This document shows, in pieces, positions 18,583 through 28,188 of a stretch of 64,000 nucleotides of DNA (positions within the stretch are counted from its first letter, which is position 1; every line of letters starts with the position of its first letter). The notes beneath the pieces are model-generated. The model did not search any database and had not been told where the DNA came from. It was given only the letters and a program-made list of their open reading frames with translations. This DNA is from Nodosilinea nodulosa PCC 7104. Its GTDB lineage: Bacteria > Cyanobacteriota > Cyanobacteriia > Phormidesmidales > Phormidesmidaceae. The DNA lies in assembly GCF_000309385.1 (NCBI RefSeq), contig NZ_JH976537.1, positions 1,514,214 through 1,578,213 on the forward strand, read 5' to 3'. A program made the translations under genes and the position numbers.

Positions 18583-19908
18583 CTACAGCAGCAGCGCCGC
18601 CCGCTCGGCCAGGCTCGATCGCTCGCCTTTGGTGAGGCTAATGTGCGCCGCCAGCGTTTCGCCCTTAAACCGCTCGACCACGTAGGTGAGGCCATTGCTG
18701 GAGGCATCGACGTAGGGGTTGTCGATCTGCTCGGGGTCGCCCGTGAGAATGATCTTGGTGCCCTCCCCGGCGCGGGTGAGAATGGTTTTGACCTCGTGGG
18801 GGGTGAGGTTTTGGGCTTCATCGACCACTAAAAACTGCTTGGGAATCGATCGCCCTCGAATGTAGGTGAGCGGCTCGATTTGCAGTAGGCCCTGGTCGAT
18901 CATTTCCTCGTGGCCGCGCCGCCAGTGCTCGGGGCGACCGCGCATGTCCTGGGTGCCAAAGATCAGGTCAAAGTTGTCGTAGAGGGGCTGCATCCAGGGG
19001 TTGAGCTTGTCGCGAATGTCGCCGGGCAGGTAGCCAATGTCGCGGCCCAGGGGCACAATCGGGCGGGCGATCAGCAGGCGCGAGTAGAGTCGCTCGTCGG
19101 CAACCTTTTGCACCCCGGCGGCGATCGCCAGCAGCGTCTTTCCCGTGCCCGCCTTGCCCACCAGCGTCACCATCGAAATCGAGTCTTGCAGCAGCAGCTC
19201 AAAGGCAAAGCGCTGCTCGCGGTTGCGGGGCTGCACCCGCGATACCCCGGCGTGGGGCAGCTTGCTGAGGGGCACCAGCTTGCCGCTGCTGCCCTGCACC
19301 AGGGCTAGGGCCGTGTGGGCCGGGTTAGCCTGATCCACCAGGGTGACAGACTGGTTGGGGTAGAGAGGGATCTCCAGCTTCAGATGGCCATCCCCAAACA
19401 TCTGGCTAATCGCCTCAGCGGAGGTCATCACCTCCAGGGTGCCGGTGTAGAGCTCGTCGTAGTCAATCTTGTCGGTTTCGTAGTCTTCGGCCACCAGCCC
19501 CACGGCATCGGCCTTGATGCGCAGGTTGGTGTCTTTGCTGACCAGCACCACGGGCATGTCGTGGTGGTGCTTGTACTCCAGAGCCACCGCCAAAATAGCA
19601 TTGTCGCCCTGGTCCCCCTCTAGCTCGGCGGGCAGCTGGCGCAGGGTATCGCGGTGGCAGAGCGCTACCTTGAGGGTGCCGCCCTGCTCTAGATCAATCC
19701 CCTGCACCAGCGAACCCTGCTGGCGCAGCTCGTCCAGGGTTCGCGATACGTAGCGGGCGTTGCGACCCGTGTCGGCGGTGCCTTTCTTGAAGCGATCGAG
19801 CTCTTCAATAATAGTGATGGGCAACACCACATCATTGTCCTCAAACCTGAACATTGCCATGGGGTCATGGAGCAATACGTTGGTATCGAGGACGAATACT
19901 TTTTTCAT
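18583..19908 (-). CDS. PIN-PhoH fusion ATPase (YlaK-like)
   Basis: 441 residues. An N-terminal PIN domain (VFVLDTNVLLHDP ... IIEELDRFKKG ... DNAILAVALEY ... LVSKDTNLRIKA; ~1-140) is fused to a PhoH ATPase (~220-441) with Walker A VGKAGTGKTLLA, GRSIPKQFLVVDEAQNLTP as Walker B, and sensor LTGDPEQIDNPYVD. Mycobacterial PIN-PhoH homologues are RNA helicase/RNases, so an RNA-processing role is likely. It is divergent from proS. Downstream on this strand (18298-18582) no partner is seen. Confidence 0.92.
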   Translation of the reverse strand: MKKVFVLDTNVLLHDPMAMFRFEDNDVVLPITIIEELDRFKKGTADTGRNARYVSRTLDELRQQGSLVQGIDLEQGGTLKVALCHRDTLRQLPAELEGDQGDNAILAVALEYKHHHDMPVVLVSKDTNLRIKADAVGLVAEDYETDKIDYDELYTGTLEVMTSAEAISQMFGDGHLKLEIPLYPNQSVTLVDQANPAHTALALVQGSSGKLVPLSKLPHAGVSRVQPRNREQRFAFELLLQDSISMVTLVGKAGTGKTLLAIAAGVQKVADERLYSRLLIARPIVPLGRDIGYLPGDIRDKLNPWMQPLYDNFDLIFGTQDMRGRPEHWRRGHEEMIDQGLLQIEPLTYIRGRSIPKQFLVVDEAQNLTPHEVKTILTRAGEGTKIILTGDPEQIDNPYVDASSNGLTYVVERFKGETLAAHISLTKGERSSLAERAALLL

Positions 19909-20245
19909 AGATTAGGGGAACACGTGGGACGGTAGGCCTGGCGCAAAGAGGCGTTGCAGGTGCCCCGCTGGCGCGGGTTTGCTTCCTGGCCAGGGCTATT
20001 TTCAGGAACGGTGGGGTAGATGCCGCAGCCTGGGAATACAACAATTCTGTGGATTTTAGGGGCAACGCCCCGGCAACGATTCTAGAATGGCTGTCTAGAC
20101 ACTGTAGCGGATTTCTTTACCATTCCTGAAGGCGGCTCTGGCCGATTGGGTGCAGCCTAGGCTATAGAAGGGCCGACCGTCCTCGTTTACTATGCTCTAT
20201 GAGTCCTCCCCGTCGAGCACTCTCCGTTCCTCCTTGGAGACCCCC
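19909..20245. other. 337 bp divergent spacer, phoH/proS
   Basis: No gene. Must hold both promoters. TATAGA at 20163-20168 could be a proS -10, without a good -35. A small inverted element TCTAGA-(8)-TCTAGA lies near 20080-20100. Nothing else recognised. Confidence 0.5.
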
Positions 20246-22060
20246 ATGCGTCTATCCCAAATGCTGTTTGTCACCCTGCGGGAAGAACCGGCAGAGGCCG
20301 AACTCCCCAGCCACAAGCTGCTGCTGCGGGCGGGCTACATGCGTCGTATTGCCAGCGGGGTTTATGCCTATTTGCCCCTGCTGTGGCGAGTGCTGAACAA
20401 AGTCTCAGATATTGTGCGCGATGAAATGAACGCCACTGGCGCTCAGGAGTGCCTGCTGCCCCAGCTTCAGCCCGCCGAGCTGTGGCGCGAGTCGGGTCGG
20501 TGGGAGACCTACACCAAGGCCGAAGGCATTATGTTTTCGCTGATCGATCGCCGTCAGCAGGAGGTCGGTCTCGGCCCCACCCACGAGGAGGTAATCACCG
20601 CCGTTGCCCGCGACATGGTTCGCTCCTACCGGCAGCTGCCCCTGCATCTGTACCAAATTCAGACCAAGTTTCGCGATGAGATTCGGCCCCGCTTCGGCCT
20701 CCTGCGCGGGCGCGAGTTCATTATGAAGGACGGCTACTCCTTCCACACCGACGAGAGCAGCCTGAAGGCCACCTACCAGGAGATGTATACCGCCTACAGC
20801 AACATTCTGCGCCGCTGCGGGCTGGAGTTTCGGGCGGTGGATGCGGATTCGGGGGCGATCGGGGGATCGGGCTCGACCGAGTTTATGGTGCTGGCGGAAG
20901 CAGGCGAAGACGAAGTGCTCTATACCGAAGACGGCAAGTACGCCGCCAACGTGGAGAAAGCGGTCTCTCGCCCGGCCGATGCGGTGCCCTCTACCTTTAC
21001 CAAATTTGAAAAGCTGGAGACCCCCAACACCCCCACGATTGAGTCGCTGGCCAAATTTCTCAAGTGCTCGCCCACCCAGATCGTCAAGAATGTGCTGTAC
21101 CAGGTGGTATTCGACAATGGCCGGGTGCTGCTGGTGCTGGTCAGTATTCGCGGCGACCAGGATGTCAACGAAGTCAAGCTGACCAACGAACTCACCAAGC
21201 TGGCCGCTGACTACGGCGGGGCCGCCGTCATCGCCCTGGGCGTGCCCGATGCAGAGGCCCAGCGCCAGTGGGCGGCAAAGCCCCTGCCCCTCGGCTACAT
21301 GGCCCCGGACCTGGGCGATGACTATATTGAGGGCGGCAAGGATATGGAGCCTAAGTTTCTGCGGCTGGTCGATCGCACCGCTGAACCTCTCAAAAACTTC
21401 GTCACCGGCTCCAACGAGTCGGGCTACCACACCGTGGGCGGCAGCTGGGGCAAGGAGTTTACCCTGCCCAAAAAAGTTGTGGACGTGCGCAAGGCGGCGG
21501 CGGGCGATCGCGCCCTGCACGACCCCAGCCAAACCCTGCAAACCGCGCGGGGCATTGAGATTGGCCACATCTTTCAGCTCGGCACCAAATACTCCCAGGC
21601 CATGGGGGCCACCTACACCGACGAAAACGGGGCCGAGCTGCCCCTGGTGATGGGCTGCTACGGGGTCGGCGTGTCGCGCCTGGCCCAGGCGGCGGTGGAG
21701 CAGTCCTTCGACAAACACGGCATTGTCTGGCCGGTGGCGATCGCGCCCTACCAGGCGATCGTGGTGATTCCCAACATGGGCGACGATCTCCAGGTCGAAG
21801 CCGCCAAGGCCATCTACAAGGAGCTGCTGGCGGTGGGGGTCGAGGCCCTGCTCGACGATCGCGACGAGCGGGCCGGGGTCAAGTTCAAAGACGCCGATCT
21901 GATCGGCATTCCCTACCGCATTGTCACCGGGCGGGCTTTGGGCGACGGCAAGGTCGAGGTGGTCGAGCGGGCCACGGGCATTGTGCAGGAAGTGGCCCTG
22001 GGCTCGGTAGTGGCCCTGGTCAAGGGCTGGATTGATGACGAATTATTGGCCAGCCGGTAG
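20246..22060 (+). CDS. proS: prolyl-tRNA synthetase (bacterial type)
   Basis: About 604 residues from the ATG at 20246, giving the classic start [19 protein letters not shown]; the upstream ATG at 20192 would add 18 residues not seen in the family. Class II motifs: motif 2 region [26 protein letters not shown] and motif 3 [15 protein letters not shown]. The INS editing domain sits between (~225-410), then the anticodon domain ([13 protein letters not shown]...[20 protein letters not shown]). It charges tRNA-Pro and removes mischarged alanine. Downstream genes on the same strand are 36 bp or more apart and functionally unrelated. Confidence 0.96.
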   Translation: MRLSQMLFVTLREEPAEAELPSHKLLLRAGYMRRIASGVYAYLPLLWRVLNKVSDIVRDEMNATGAQECLLPQLQPAELWRESGRWETYTKAEGIMFSLIDRRQQEVGLGPTHEEVITAVARDMVRSYRQLPLHLYQIQTKFRDEIRPRFGLLRGREFIMKDGYSFHTDESSLKATYQEMYTAYSNILRRCGLEFRAVDADSGAIGGSGSTEFMVLAEAGEDEVLYTEDGKYAANVEKAVSRPADAVPSTFTKFEKLETPNTPTIESLAKFLKCSPTQIVKNVLYQVVFDNGRVLLVLVSIRGDQDVNEVKLTNELTKLAADYGGAAVIALGVPDAEAQRQWAAKPLPLGYMAPDLGDDYIEGGKDMEPKFLRLVDRTAEPLKNFVTGSNESGYHTVGGSWGKEFTLPKKVVDVRKAAAGDRALHDPSQTLQTARGIEIGHIFQLGTKYSQAMGATYTDENGAELPLVMGCYGVGVSRLAQAAVEQSFDKHGIVWPVAIAPYQAIVVIPNMGDDLQVEAAKAIYKELLAVGVEALLDDRDERAGVKFKDADLIGIPYRIVTGRALGDGKVEVVERATGIVQEVALGSVVALVKGWIDDELLASR

Positions 22061-22096
22061 CGCCTACCCCATCCCAACTACCCCGCAGGACAGGTC

Positions 22097-22993
22097 ATGG
22101 AACTGATCACGATTCTTCTCTCGACCCTGTTGGGCGTAGCGGCTACGGGGGGCGTGGTGGTCGATACCCTGGCCGAGACCGCCCTGCGCGGCCAGCTGGC
22201 CGGGGCCGAAGACCTCCAGGTGCGGATCGACAATGTGCCCAACTACCAGCTCGCCAACGGCCGCATTGAGCACACCCTGATTGCCGCTCGCGGGGTAGAA
22301 ACTCGGCAGCTGCCCGGTCTGCGCATTGACTCGATTGATTTGGAAACCGACCCGGTGGATGTCGATCTGGGTCGGCTGCGGCGGGGGGAACTGGTGCTGG
22401 ATCGACCGGCCCAGGCGGCCCTGCGCCTGCGCCTCAAAGACGACGATTTAAATGCGTTCTTTCAGTCGCCCCTGGTGCAAACCTGGCTCAACACCCTAGA
22501 ATTTACCCTGCCGGGGGCGGCGGGCGCGCGCGAGCAAAACCGCTACGGCCTGGCCAACCCATCGCTGAGGTTTTTAGAGGGCGATCGCTTTCGCATCCAG
22601 GTCGATCTCCAGGACCGAGTCACCCAGGAAACCATTCCGATCGAGATCGACCTGGGGCTGAGCGTTCTCAACGGCCATCGGTTTGCCCTGGTGGATCCTA
22701 CCATTACCGTCGATGGCGAAGAGACCCCGCCCCAGCTGCTCGAATCCTTCGTGCAGGGCGCTCAGGAACAGCTCACGCTGCGACGGCTAGAGCCCCTGGG
22801 CGTGATCGCCCGCGTGATCAACTTTAAAGTGCGTGACAATGAGCTAGATATGGCCATCTTTGCCAGAATAGAGCCAACCTCTCCTTTCCTGAGGCGCCAA
22901 GTCTCAACGCGCCAAATCTCAACACCCCAGATCTCAACACGACAGATCTCAACACGGCAGACCGCTCAAGCAGCTGTCACCCCTCTTCCCTAG
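22097..22993 (+). CDS. DUF2993 (LmeA-like) protein
   Basis: A 298-residue protein with an N-terminal hydrophobic stretch (LITILLSTLLGVAATGGVVV) and a DUF2993 domain (LAGAEDLQVRIDNVPNYQLANG; LRIDSIDLETDPVDVDL; DDLNAFFQSP). The family includes mycobacterial LmeA and is common in cyanobacteria as likely secreted or membrane-attached lipid-binding proteins. The C-terminus is odd: after residue ~265 it becomes a low-complexity tail of RQIST-type pentapeptides made by a 15 bp tandem repeat. It may be cotranscribed with proS (36 bp gap). Confidence 0.82.
   Translation: MELITILLSTLLGVAATGGVVVDTLAETALRGQLAGAEDLQVRIDNVPNYQLANGRIEHTLIAARGVETRQLPGLRIDSIDLETDPVDVDLGRLRRGELVLDRPAQAALRLRLKDDDLNAFFQSPLVQTWLNTLEFTLPGAAGAREQNRYGLANPSLRFLEGDRFRIQVDLQDRVTQETIPIEIDLGLSVLNGHRFALVDPTITVDGEETPPQLLESFVQGAQEQLTLRRLEPLGVIARVINFKVRDNELDMAIFARIEPTSPFLRRQVSTRQISTPQISTRQISTRQTAQAAVTPLP
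22899..22965 (+). repeat. 15 bp tandem repeat in DUF2993 gene
   Basis: About four units of 15 bp with the core AGATCTCAACAC (first units carry AAGTCTCAACGC and AAATCTCAACAC), encoding repeated R/P-Q-I-S-T. It ends a few codons before the stop and is outside the conserved domain. Confidence 0.8.
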
Positions 22994-23045
22994 GTTGACC
23001 TGGGGTGATCTAGGCTAGGATTATGACCCCGTTTGGTAACGTACC

Positions 23046-23738
23046 ATGCACTACAGAGACAAGCTAAGGCAAATTCCCCTCGGCATTCTGACCGGGTTAA
23101 CCACCCTAGTGCTGGCATCGGGCGGGTCCGTTGCCTGGTTTACCTGGCATGCCCTCAACCCCACGCCCCCGGTAGCAGAGTTTCCAAAAATCGACATCGA
23201 AACCGACCCCATGCTGTCGCTGCCGAAGGTCGCAGATCCAGTAACCGCCCCCAGCGCCGAGCCAACGGTCCCCAAAGACACCGTAAACCAGCCCGCCGCC
23301 GCTGAGGTAAGCGGCCAAATCTACTGGCTCAAGGATGAAGGGACAAACCTAAAGCTGGTGGCCCAACCCATCACCGTCGCCGCCGATGCTTCCCCGTCGG
23401 AGCAGGTGACCACCGCATTTAAAGATCTGCTCTCTAAGGCGGGGGACCCCAGCCAGGAGGCGTTTACCACCATTCCCGAGCAAACTGAGCTGATCGCTGC
23501 CACCGTAGAAGCAGACGGCGTTCATGTTGACCTGTCCGGCAGCTTTGAAAGCGGCGGCGGCAGCGCAGCAATGGTAGGCCGCCTGGGGCAGGTGATCTAC
23601 ACCGCCACGGCCTTTAATCCCGATGCCCCGGTGTGGATTTCTGTGGACGGTAAGCCGCTCACCCTGCTGGGGGGAGAGGGCCTTGAAATTAGCCAGCCCA
23701 TGACCCGCAGCGACTTTAATGAAGGGTTTCAGCTGTAG
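23046..23738 (+). CDS. GerMN-domain envelope protein
   Basis: A 230-residue protein with one N-terminal membrane anchor (LGILTGLTTLVLASGGSVAWF), a Pro/Thr-rich linker, and a C-terminal GerMN domain (~100-220: IYWLKDEGTNLKLVAQPITV ... SSEQVTTAFKDLL-type segment ... GVHVDLSGSFESGGGSAAMVGRLGQVIYTA). GerMN domains occur in spore and cell-wall proteins such as GerM and LpqB; in cyanobacteria the job is presumably in the periplasm. Followed 35 bp later by a small membrane protein. Confidence 0.85.
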   Translation: MHYRDKLRQIPLGILTGLTTLVLASGGSVAWFTWHALNPTPPVAEFPKIDIETDPMLSLPKVADPVTAPSAEPTVPKDTVNQPAAAEVSGQIYWLKDEGTNLKLVAQPITVAADASPSEQVTTAFKDLLSKAGDPSQEAFTTIPEQTELIAATVEADGVHVDLSGSFESGGGSAAMVGRLGQVIYTATAFNPDAPVWISVDGKPLTLLGGEGLEISQPMTRSDFNEGFQL

Positions 23739-23773
23739 ATCGGCCATTCACCCCAAAGCCACAGGCCAGCTAA

Positions 23774-24166
23774 ATGAGATTTGTCCTGGAGCTGCTGTTT
23801 CTCGGGTTTACCCTGGCTGGAGCTGAGACCCTGCACGGTATTTTGCGCAATGCGGTTGTCGCCCCCAGGCTTGGCACGAAAAAGGCAAAGCAGGTTAGCC
23901 TGATCAGCGGTACGTTGATTCTGTTTGCCATCTGCTATTTCTGGATTCCGAGCCTGGGTATTGACTCAGTGGGGGGGCTGTTGGCCGTGGGTCTCTTCCT
24001 CGCTATTTTTATGGGGCTGTTCGATGTCGTGCTGGGCCGCTATTTAATGAAGCTGCGGTGGAAGATGGTGCTGCGGGATTTTGATCTAAGGCAGGGCAAC
24101 TATTTGCTAGTTGGTTTGCTGATTTTGAGCGGGATTCCCCTGATGGTCATGAAACTGCGGGCGTGA
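23774..24166 (+). CDS. small conserved integral membrane protein, unknown
   Basis: 130 residues with about four hydrophobic helices (FVLELLFLGFTLAGAETLHG; VSLISGTLILFAICYFWIP; GGLLAVGLFLAIFMGLFDVV; YLLVGLLILSGIPLMVM). I do not recognise a named family. Polar residues inside helix 1 (GAETLHG) and the LFDVVLGR stretch could matter for function. It is likely in one transcript with the GerMN gene. Confidence 0.65.
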   Translation: MRFVLELLFLGFTLAGAETLHGILRNAVVAPRLGTKKAKQVSLISGTLILFAICYFWIPSLGIDSVGGLLAVGLFLAIFMGLFDVVLGRYLMKLRWKMVLRDFDLRQGNYLLVGLLILSGIPLMVMKLRA

Positions 24167-24293
24167 TGAAAGACTGGAAAATTTACAGGCCCATAGCTCT
24201 ACTCAGGTGTTCTGAAGGTTTGACCCGCCCCAAGGGGCCGTCGGTGGCTAAAAACCCACTACAATAAGTACCCATGTTCTGCTAGAGCGTGCT

Positions 24294-24923
24294 ATGGATT
24301 TGTTTACTCCGGCTCCAACCCGCTGCCGCCTCGGCAAAGTGGTAAAGTCCAACTCCCACTGCGACTATGTCGTGCAGGTTGACGATGCCCAGGATGTCTG
24401 CTCGCCGCCATCGCCTGAGGACTGTGGTTTTGGCCAATTTGTCAGCTTTGACAGCGATCGCCACTGGGCCGTAGGTCTGGTCTACAACTCGCAGCTGTTC
24501 AATCCGCTCTTCTTCAACAGCGGCCCCCGGCTCTCCAGTGAGCCCGACCCCCTGTTTACCCCCGACCTGGTACAGGAAACCCGCACGCTGCTGGGGGTAG
24601 TACTGATCGGCAGCATGGAGGGCAAAAATGGGAAATTCCACGGCAAGCAGGGCATTCCCCAGGTGGTCGTGCCCGCCAACACCTCGGTTTACAAAATGCT
24701 GCCGGAGCAGATTCACAGCTTCCACTGCAATGATCAGGGGCAGACCCAGTTCAGCTACTACAGCCATCTGCTGCGATCGGGGGGCATGTTTGCCGCTCAG
24801 CTGGCCCAGCAGGTGCTGGCGGAGCTAGTGGAGAGCGATCTATTTACCGGGGCCGACCAAAAGGCGCTGCTGGTGCTGGGCAAAGAGCTGAGCTGGAAGA
24901 ATACGCTGGGCGCAATTCGATGA
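24294..24923 (+). CDS. HAS-barrel-like cyanobacterial protein
   Basis: A 209-residue soluble protein. The start LGKVVKSNSHCDYVVQVDD and RHWAVGLVYNSQLFNP fit the small beta-barrel (HerA/ATP synthase 'HAS-barrel') found alone or before HerA-type ATPases; here there is no ATPase domain. The second half is rich in VVVPANTSVYKM and FSYYSHLLRSGG. Conserved in cyanobacteria as far as I recall, function unknown. A TACAAT box lies ~30 bp upstream. Confidence 0.6.
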   Translation: MDLFTPAPTRCRLGKVVKSNSHCDYVVQVDDAQDVCSPPSPEDCGFGQFVSFDSDRHWAVGLVYNSQLFNPLFFNSGPRLSSEPDPLFTPDLVQETRTLLGVVLIGSMEGKNGKFHGKQGIPQVVVPANTSVYKMLPEQIHSFHCNDQGQTQFSYYSHLLRSGGMFAAQLAQQVLAELVESDLFTGADQKALLVLGKELSWKNTLGAIR

Positions 24924-25042
24924 CAGTTCGGTGACAGTTAACTGGGGAAGGCGATCGCGTCCTTCAGAAACCGAGTTTCTACGGCTATAGTTCTGGATTG
25001 GGTGCATAGCATAGGGAAGAAACCCGGCTTCTGCGCGGAGCC

Positions 25043-26803
25043 TTAGACCGATAGTGCTGCGGCGATCTCGGCCTGTAAACCACCGATCACGCTGTTGATG
25101 TCAGCCTGAGGCAGCAGCGCATCGAGGGCCACACCTTCGGGAACCGTGATGCCGAGGGCAGCCAGGCTGTCTGCATTTAGAGATGGTATCTCTAAGGTCA
25201 TCAGCAGGTCGCCCAGGCCGCTCAACAGAGCTTGACCGCCGGGAAGATCGGCGGCGATCGCCCCCAAATCCAGACCCACTGAATTCAGCAGGTCGTCTCC
25301 GCTGCCAGCCGCTGTGTAACCAGCTTTGGGATCATCACCCAGGGCACCTCCCAATGGGTTAGACAGCGCCACAAATCCAAGAAGATCGTCAGTTTCTGCA
25401 CTAAAGGTGCCCAGGCTAGTTGCGGCCCCGGTGCCGAGATTAATGGCGTACAGCATGCCGTCAGAGGCGGCAAAAGCCGAATTCTGACCGTCAGGGGTGG
25501 AGAAAATGTCAAAGCCACCAACAATATCAAAATCAATTCCCAGGTCTCCCACCGTGACCAGGGTGCCGTCGTTGGGGGGGCTTTGCAGCAGCAGGCTGTC
25601 GAGCAGCGGATCGATGTCGTACAACGCTGTGCTGGTGGTGCCCGCAAAGGAGTTGGTATAGGCTGCGGCAGTGATGTTGGGGTTAACCCTGGCATTGGCA
25701 TCGCCATCTCCAAAGGCCAGGGTGCCATCAACCGTTACATCTCCAGTATCCACATTGATGCGGAAGTTCTGGTCGTTGTCGCCCACCAGCCGCAGGCGAT
25801 CGGCTACGGGGTTGAAGTCAAAGCCCGATACTACGCCGCCCCCAAAGGGTATCGACAGGGTACTGACCAGGGTAGCTGCACCGCTGCTGGTATCAATGGT
25901 GTAGAGGCTGTTAGCGGTGGTGAGGCCATAGAGCAAGCCGTCGGCGGGGCGCACATCAATGCCCAGCAGAGTGCCCTCCAGACCAGTGACCTCCAGAGAG
26001 CTAACTTTGTCGGGGTTAGCGGCGGTAAACCCTAGCAGGGTGTTGCTGCTGGTCAGCGCCAAAAAGTCTGGGGCCAAGGGCGCAGTATCTATCGCCGCTA
26101 AGCCAAGCAAATTTCCGCTATTGCCCAGGTCGAGGGTGCCCAGGCTAGTTGCGGCCCCGGTGCCGAGATTAATGGCGTACAGCATGCCGTCAGAGGCGGC
26201 AAAAGCCGAATTCTGACCGTCAGGGGTGGAGAAAATGTCAAAGCCACCGACAATATCAAAATCAATTCCCAGGTCTCCCACCGTGACCAGGGTGCCGTCG
26301 TTGGGGGGGCTTTGCAGCAGCAGGCTGTCGAGCAGCGGATCGATGTCGTACAACGCTGTGCTGGTGGTGCCCGCAAAGGAGTTGGTGTAGGCTGCGGCAG
26401 TGACGTTGGGGTTAACACTGGTATTGGCATCGCCATCTCCAAAGGCCAGGGTGCCATCGACCGTCACGTCACCAGTATCCACATTGATGCGGAAGTTCTG
26501 GTCGTTGTCGCCCACCAGCCGCAGGCGATCGGCCACGGGGTTGAAGTCAAAGCCTGAGACTACGCCGCCCTCAAAGGGAACTGACAGGGTGCTGACCAGG
26601 GTAGCTGCACCGCTGCTGGCATCAATGGTGTAGAGGCTGTTAGCGGTGGTGAGGCCATAGAGCAAGCCGTCGGCGGGGCGCACATCAATGCCCAGCAGGG
26701 TGCTGTCTAAGCCGGTGATGGAGGTAGATGTCGACTGGCTGAGGTCTGTGGTGTCGATGGAAATGAGCGAATTGTTGTCAGTCAGAGCAATAAGACGTTG
26801 CAT
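25043..26803 (-). CDS. DUF4394 protein with two near-identical repeats
   Basis: About 586 residues; the ATG at 26803 (MQRLIALTDNN) follows GAGGA at good spacing, so the ATG at 26815 is not needed. Two copies of a DUF4394 beta-propeller-like unit of ~243 residues (each with LLGIDVRPADGLLYGLTTANS, LRLVGDNDQNFRINVDTGD, TALYDIDPLLDSLLLQSPP) are followed by a ~100-residue C-terminal segment rich in Leu/Asp. No classical signal peptide is seen although relatives are often thought to be extracellular. The copies are nearly identical at DNA level, showing a recent duplication. Function unknown. Confidence 0.85.
   Translation of the reverse strand: MQRLIALTDNNSLISIDTTDLSQSTSTSITGLDSTLLGIDVRPADGLLYGLTTANSLYTIDASSGAATLVSTLSVPFEGGVVSGFDFNPVADRLRLVGDNDQNFRINVDTGDVTVDGTLAFGDGDANTSVNPNVTAAAYTNSFAGTTSTALYDIDPLLDSLLLQSPPNDGTLVTVGDLGIDFDIVGGFDIFSTPDGQNSAFAASDGMLYAINLGTGAATSLGTLDLGNSGNLLGLAAIDTAPLAPDFLALTSSNTLLGFTAANPDKVSSLEVTGLEGTLLGIDVRPADGLLYGLTTANSLYTIDTSSGAATLVSTLSIPFGGGVVSGFDFNPVADRLRLVGDNDQNFRINVDTGDVTVDGTLAFGDGDANARVNPNITAAAYTNSFAGTTSTALYDIDPLLDSLLLQSPPNDGTLVTVGDLGIDFDIVGGFDIFSTPDGQNSAFAASDGMLYAINLGTGAATSLGTFSAETDDLLGFVALSNPLGGALGDDPKAGYTAAGSGDDLLNSVGLDLGAIAADLPGGQALLSGLGDLLMTLEIPSLNADSLAALGITVPEGVALDALLPQADINSVIGGLQAEIAAALSV
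25406..25975 (-). repeat. intragenic direct repeat, copy B
   Basis: Pairs with 26135-26704 at a constant offset of 729 bp (243 codons). Differences are few scattered substitutions, about 96% identity by eye. Confidence 0.85.
26135..26704 (-). repeat. intragenic direct repeat, copy A
   Basis: The 5' member (on the coding strand) of the 570 bp repeat pair in the DUF4394 gene; see 25406-25975. Confidence 0.85.
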
Positions 26804-27160
26804 GGGTGTCCTCATTTATAGATGCAGGATCGAACGTTGAAAGGGCTTTCAATTGCCGTGAGCGCGCGGGTACTACCCATCCAGCGGAGCCAGTAGCATT
26901 GACTACTCGCCACAATGTAGGACTCAGCCGGTGAAGGCTCAGCCTGACAGTAGTGCAATCGAATCAAATGCTCTCAACCCGAGGGCCTTTCAGGCACGGG
27001 TCAGCTGGGGATAGAGCCTGCCCCCGCTGGCGGGTGCGGTGTCAAACAAGCACTTGTCTGACACCGCATCACTCACAGTACGGAGATCAGATTTAATCGG
27101 TTTCTATATCTAAAGGAATAGTTTGACTAGGGGATGAAGCCCACCTAGAACAATTCGGGC
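26804..27160. other. 357 bp spacer, cobS end to DUF4394 start
   Basis: No gene. Contains a strong hairpin at 27035-27068 and presumably the minus-strand DUF4394 promoter. No riboswitch-like B12 box was found. Confidence 0.5.
27035..27068 (-). terminator. hairpin downstream of cobS
   Basis: 16 bp arms with one mismatch (27035-27050 TGCGGTGTCAAACAAG; 27053-27068) and a 2-base loop, 93 bp past the cobS stop. No T-run follows on the minus strand, so it may act as a processing or dispersed palindrome. Confidence 0.45.
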
Positions 27161-27955
27161 CTACGCCATGGTGACCAGGCAGAGCAGCAGAGCTTCAGTC
27201 CATTCCACGATCGCCCCATAGGTGTCGCCCGTGTGTCCCCCCAGACGCTGGTGCAGCCAGGCACCAAGCGCAACGGACAGCACGAGTCCCCCGATCAGAC
27301 TAATGCCGATGAGCAAGCGCTGATCGGGGTGTCGCCACAGCCAAGCGCCGTGCAGCACCAGCGCCAGCGTTAGCCCTAGTAGCCAGTCCTGGGGCGATCG
27401 CCTGTGCTGCCGATGCAGTGCACCTTTGCCCTCGGCCCGCAGGTAGGGGTAGCGAGCGATCGCCACCACCTGGCCCCAGCGCCCCCACACCATGGCCGCC
27501 ACCAGCACCCAGCCGCGCCCCGTAGCCAGCTCGGCCAGGGCCAGGGTTTTAAGGCCGAGAATCGCGATCGCAGCCATCACCCCAAAGGCCCCCGTATGGC
27601 TGTCGGCCATCACCGCCAATCGCCGCTGTGGGTCCATCATCGCCAGCCCGTCGGCGGTATCCATCGCCCCATCCAGGTGCAGGCCCCCGGTCAGCCACAC
27701 CCCCAGCCCAATTACCAGGGCGCTGCGGGTCAGCGGGGGCATACCCAGCTGAGCCAGGGCAAAATCCACCGCCACCAGGCCTAGGCCCAGACCCAGGCCC
27801 ACCACCGGAGCCAGCGGGGCAATGCCCTCAAAGCGCGGCTCCCACCCCGGCGGCAGGGGCAGCTTCGTATAGAACAATATGGATCCTCCCAGCCGGGCAA
27901 ACCAGCCGGGTCTGGGGGTCGTCTCGCCAGGTCTCGCCGGAGGCAAAGGGCTCAC
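27161..27955 (-). CDS. cobS: adenosylcobinamide-GDP ribazoletransferase (cobalamin synthase)
   Basis: A 264-residue integral membrane protein with GTG start at 27955. CobS/CobV features: FYTKLPLP near the N-terminus, the strictly typical GGLHLDGAMDTADGL motif (~95-110), MADSHTGAFGVMA, and KG-x-x-ALHRQHR-like loop before the last helices. It joins alpha-ribazole to adenosylcobinamide-GDP, the last step of cobalamin (here probably pseudocobalamin) assembly. No other cob gene is adjacent. Confidence 0.93.
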   Translation of the reverse strand: MSPLPPARPGETTPRPGWFARLGGSILFYTKLPLPPGWEPRFEGIAPLAPVVGLGLGLGLVAVDFALAQLGMPPLTRSALVIGLGVWLTGGLHLDGAMDTADGLAMMDPQRRLAVMADSHTGAFGVMAAIAILGLKTLALAELATGRGWVLVAAMVWGRWGQVVAIARYPYLRAEGKGALHRQHRRSPQDWLLGLTLALVLHGAWLWRHPDQRLLIGISLIGGLVLSVALGAWLHQRLGGHTGDTYGAIVEWTEALLLCLVTMA

Positions 27956-28188
27956 GGATCCACCTCTTCGCTGTGAAAAAACATTTCAGCAATCTTACGG
28001 AGACTTCAGCATTCTGGCGGAATGCTTAACCCCCGGGCCTTTGGCAAAATTAGCTCAGGGTTTTCCACAGAGCTAAGCCATTGCCGGGCAGATCATTCCC
28101 AGCAATATCGAGTATCGTGGATATAGACCCACTGGAGCGATCGCCACGAGGTTTGCTCCACCAGCTAACGTAGCGTGGTTAAAAACCC

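Noticed and set aside
22899..22965. CRISPR array from the 15 bp repeats (also 1901-1957, 46551-46640)
   Set aside because: Units are contiguous with no spacers and two of the three are inside coding sequence; no cas genes are present.
28050..28075. DnaA box / replication origin (TTTTCCACA)
   Set aside because: A single 9-mer match with no cluster, no dnaA or dnaN and no AT-rich unwinding element.
27956..28188. Cobalamin riboswitch upstream of cobS
   Set aside because: Read on the minus strand, I found no B12-box-like sequence or a clear matching fold.
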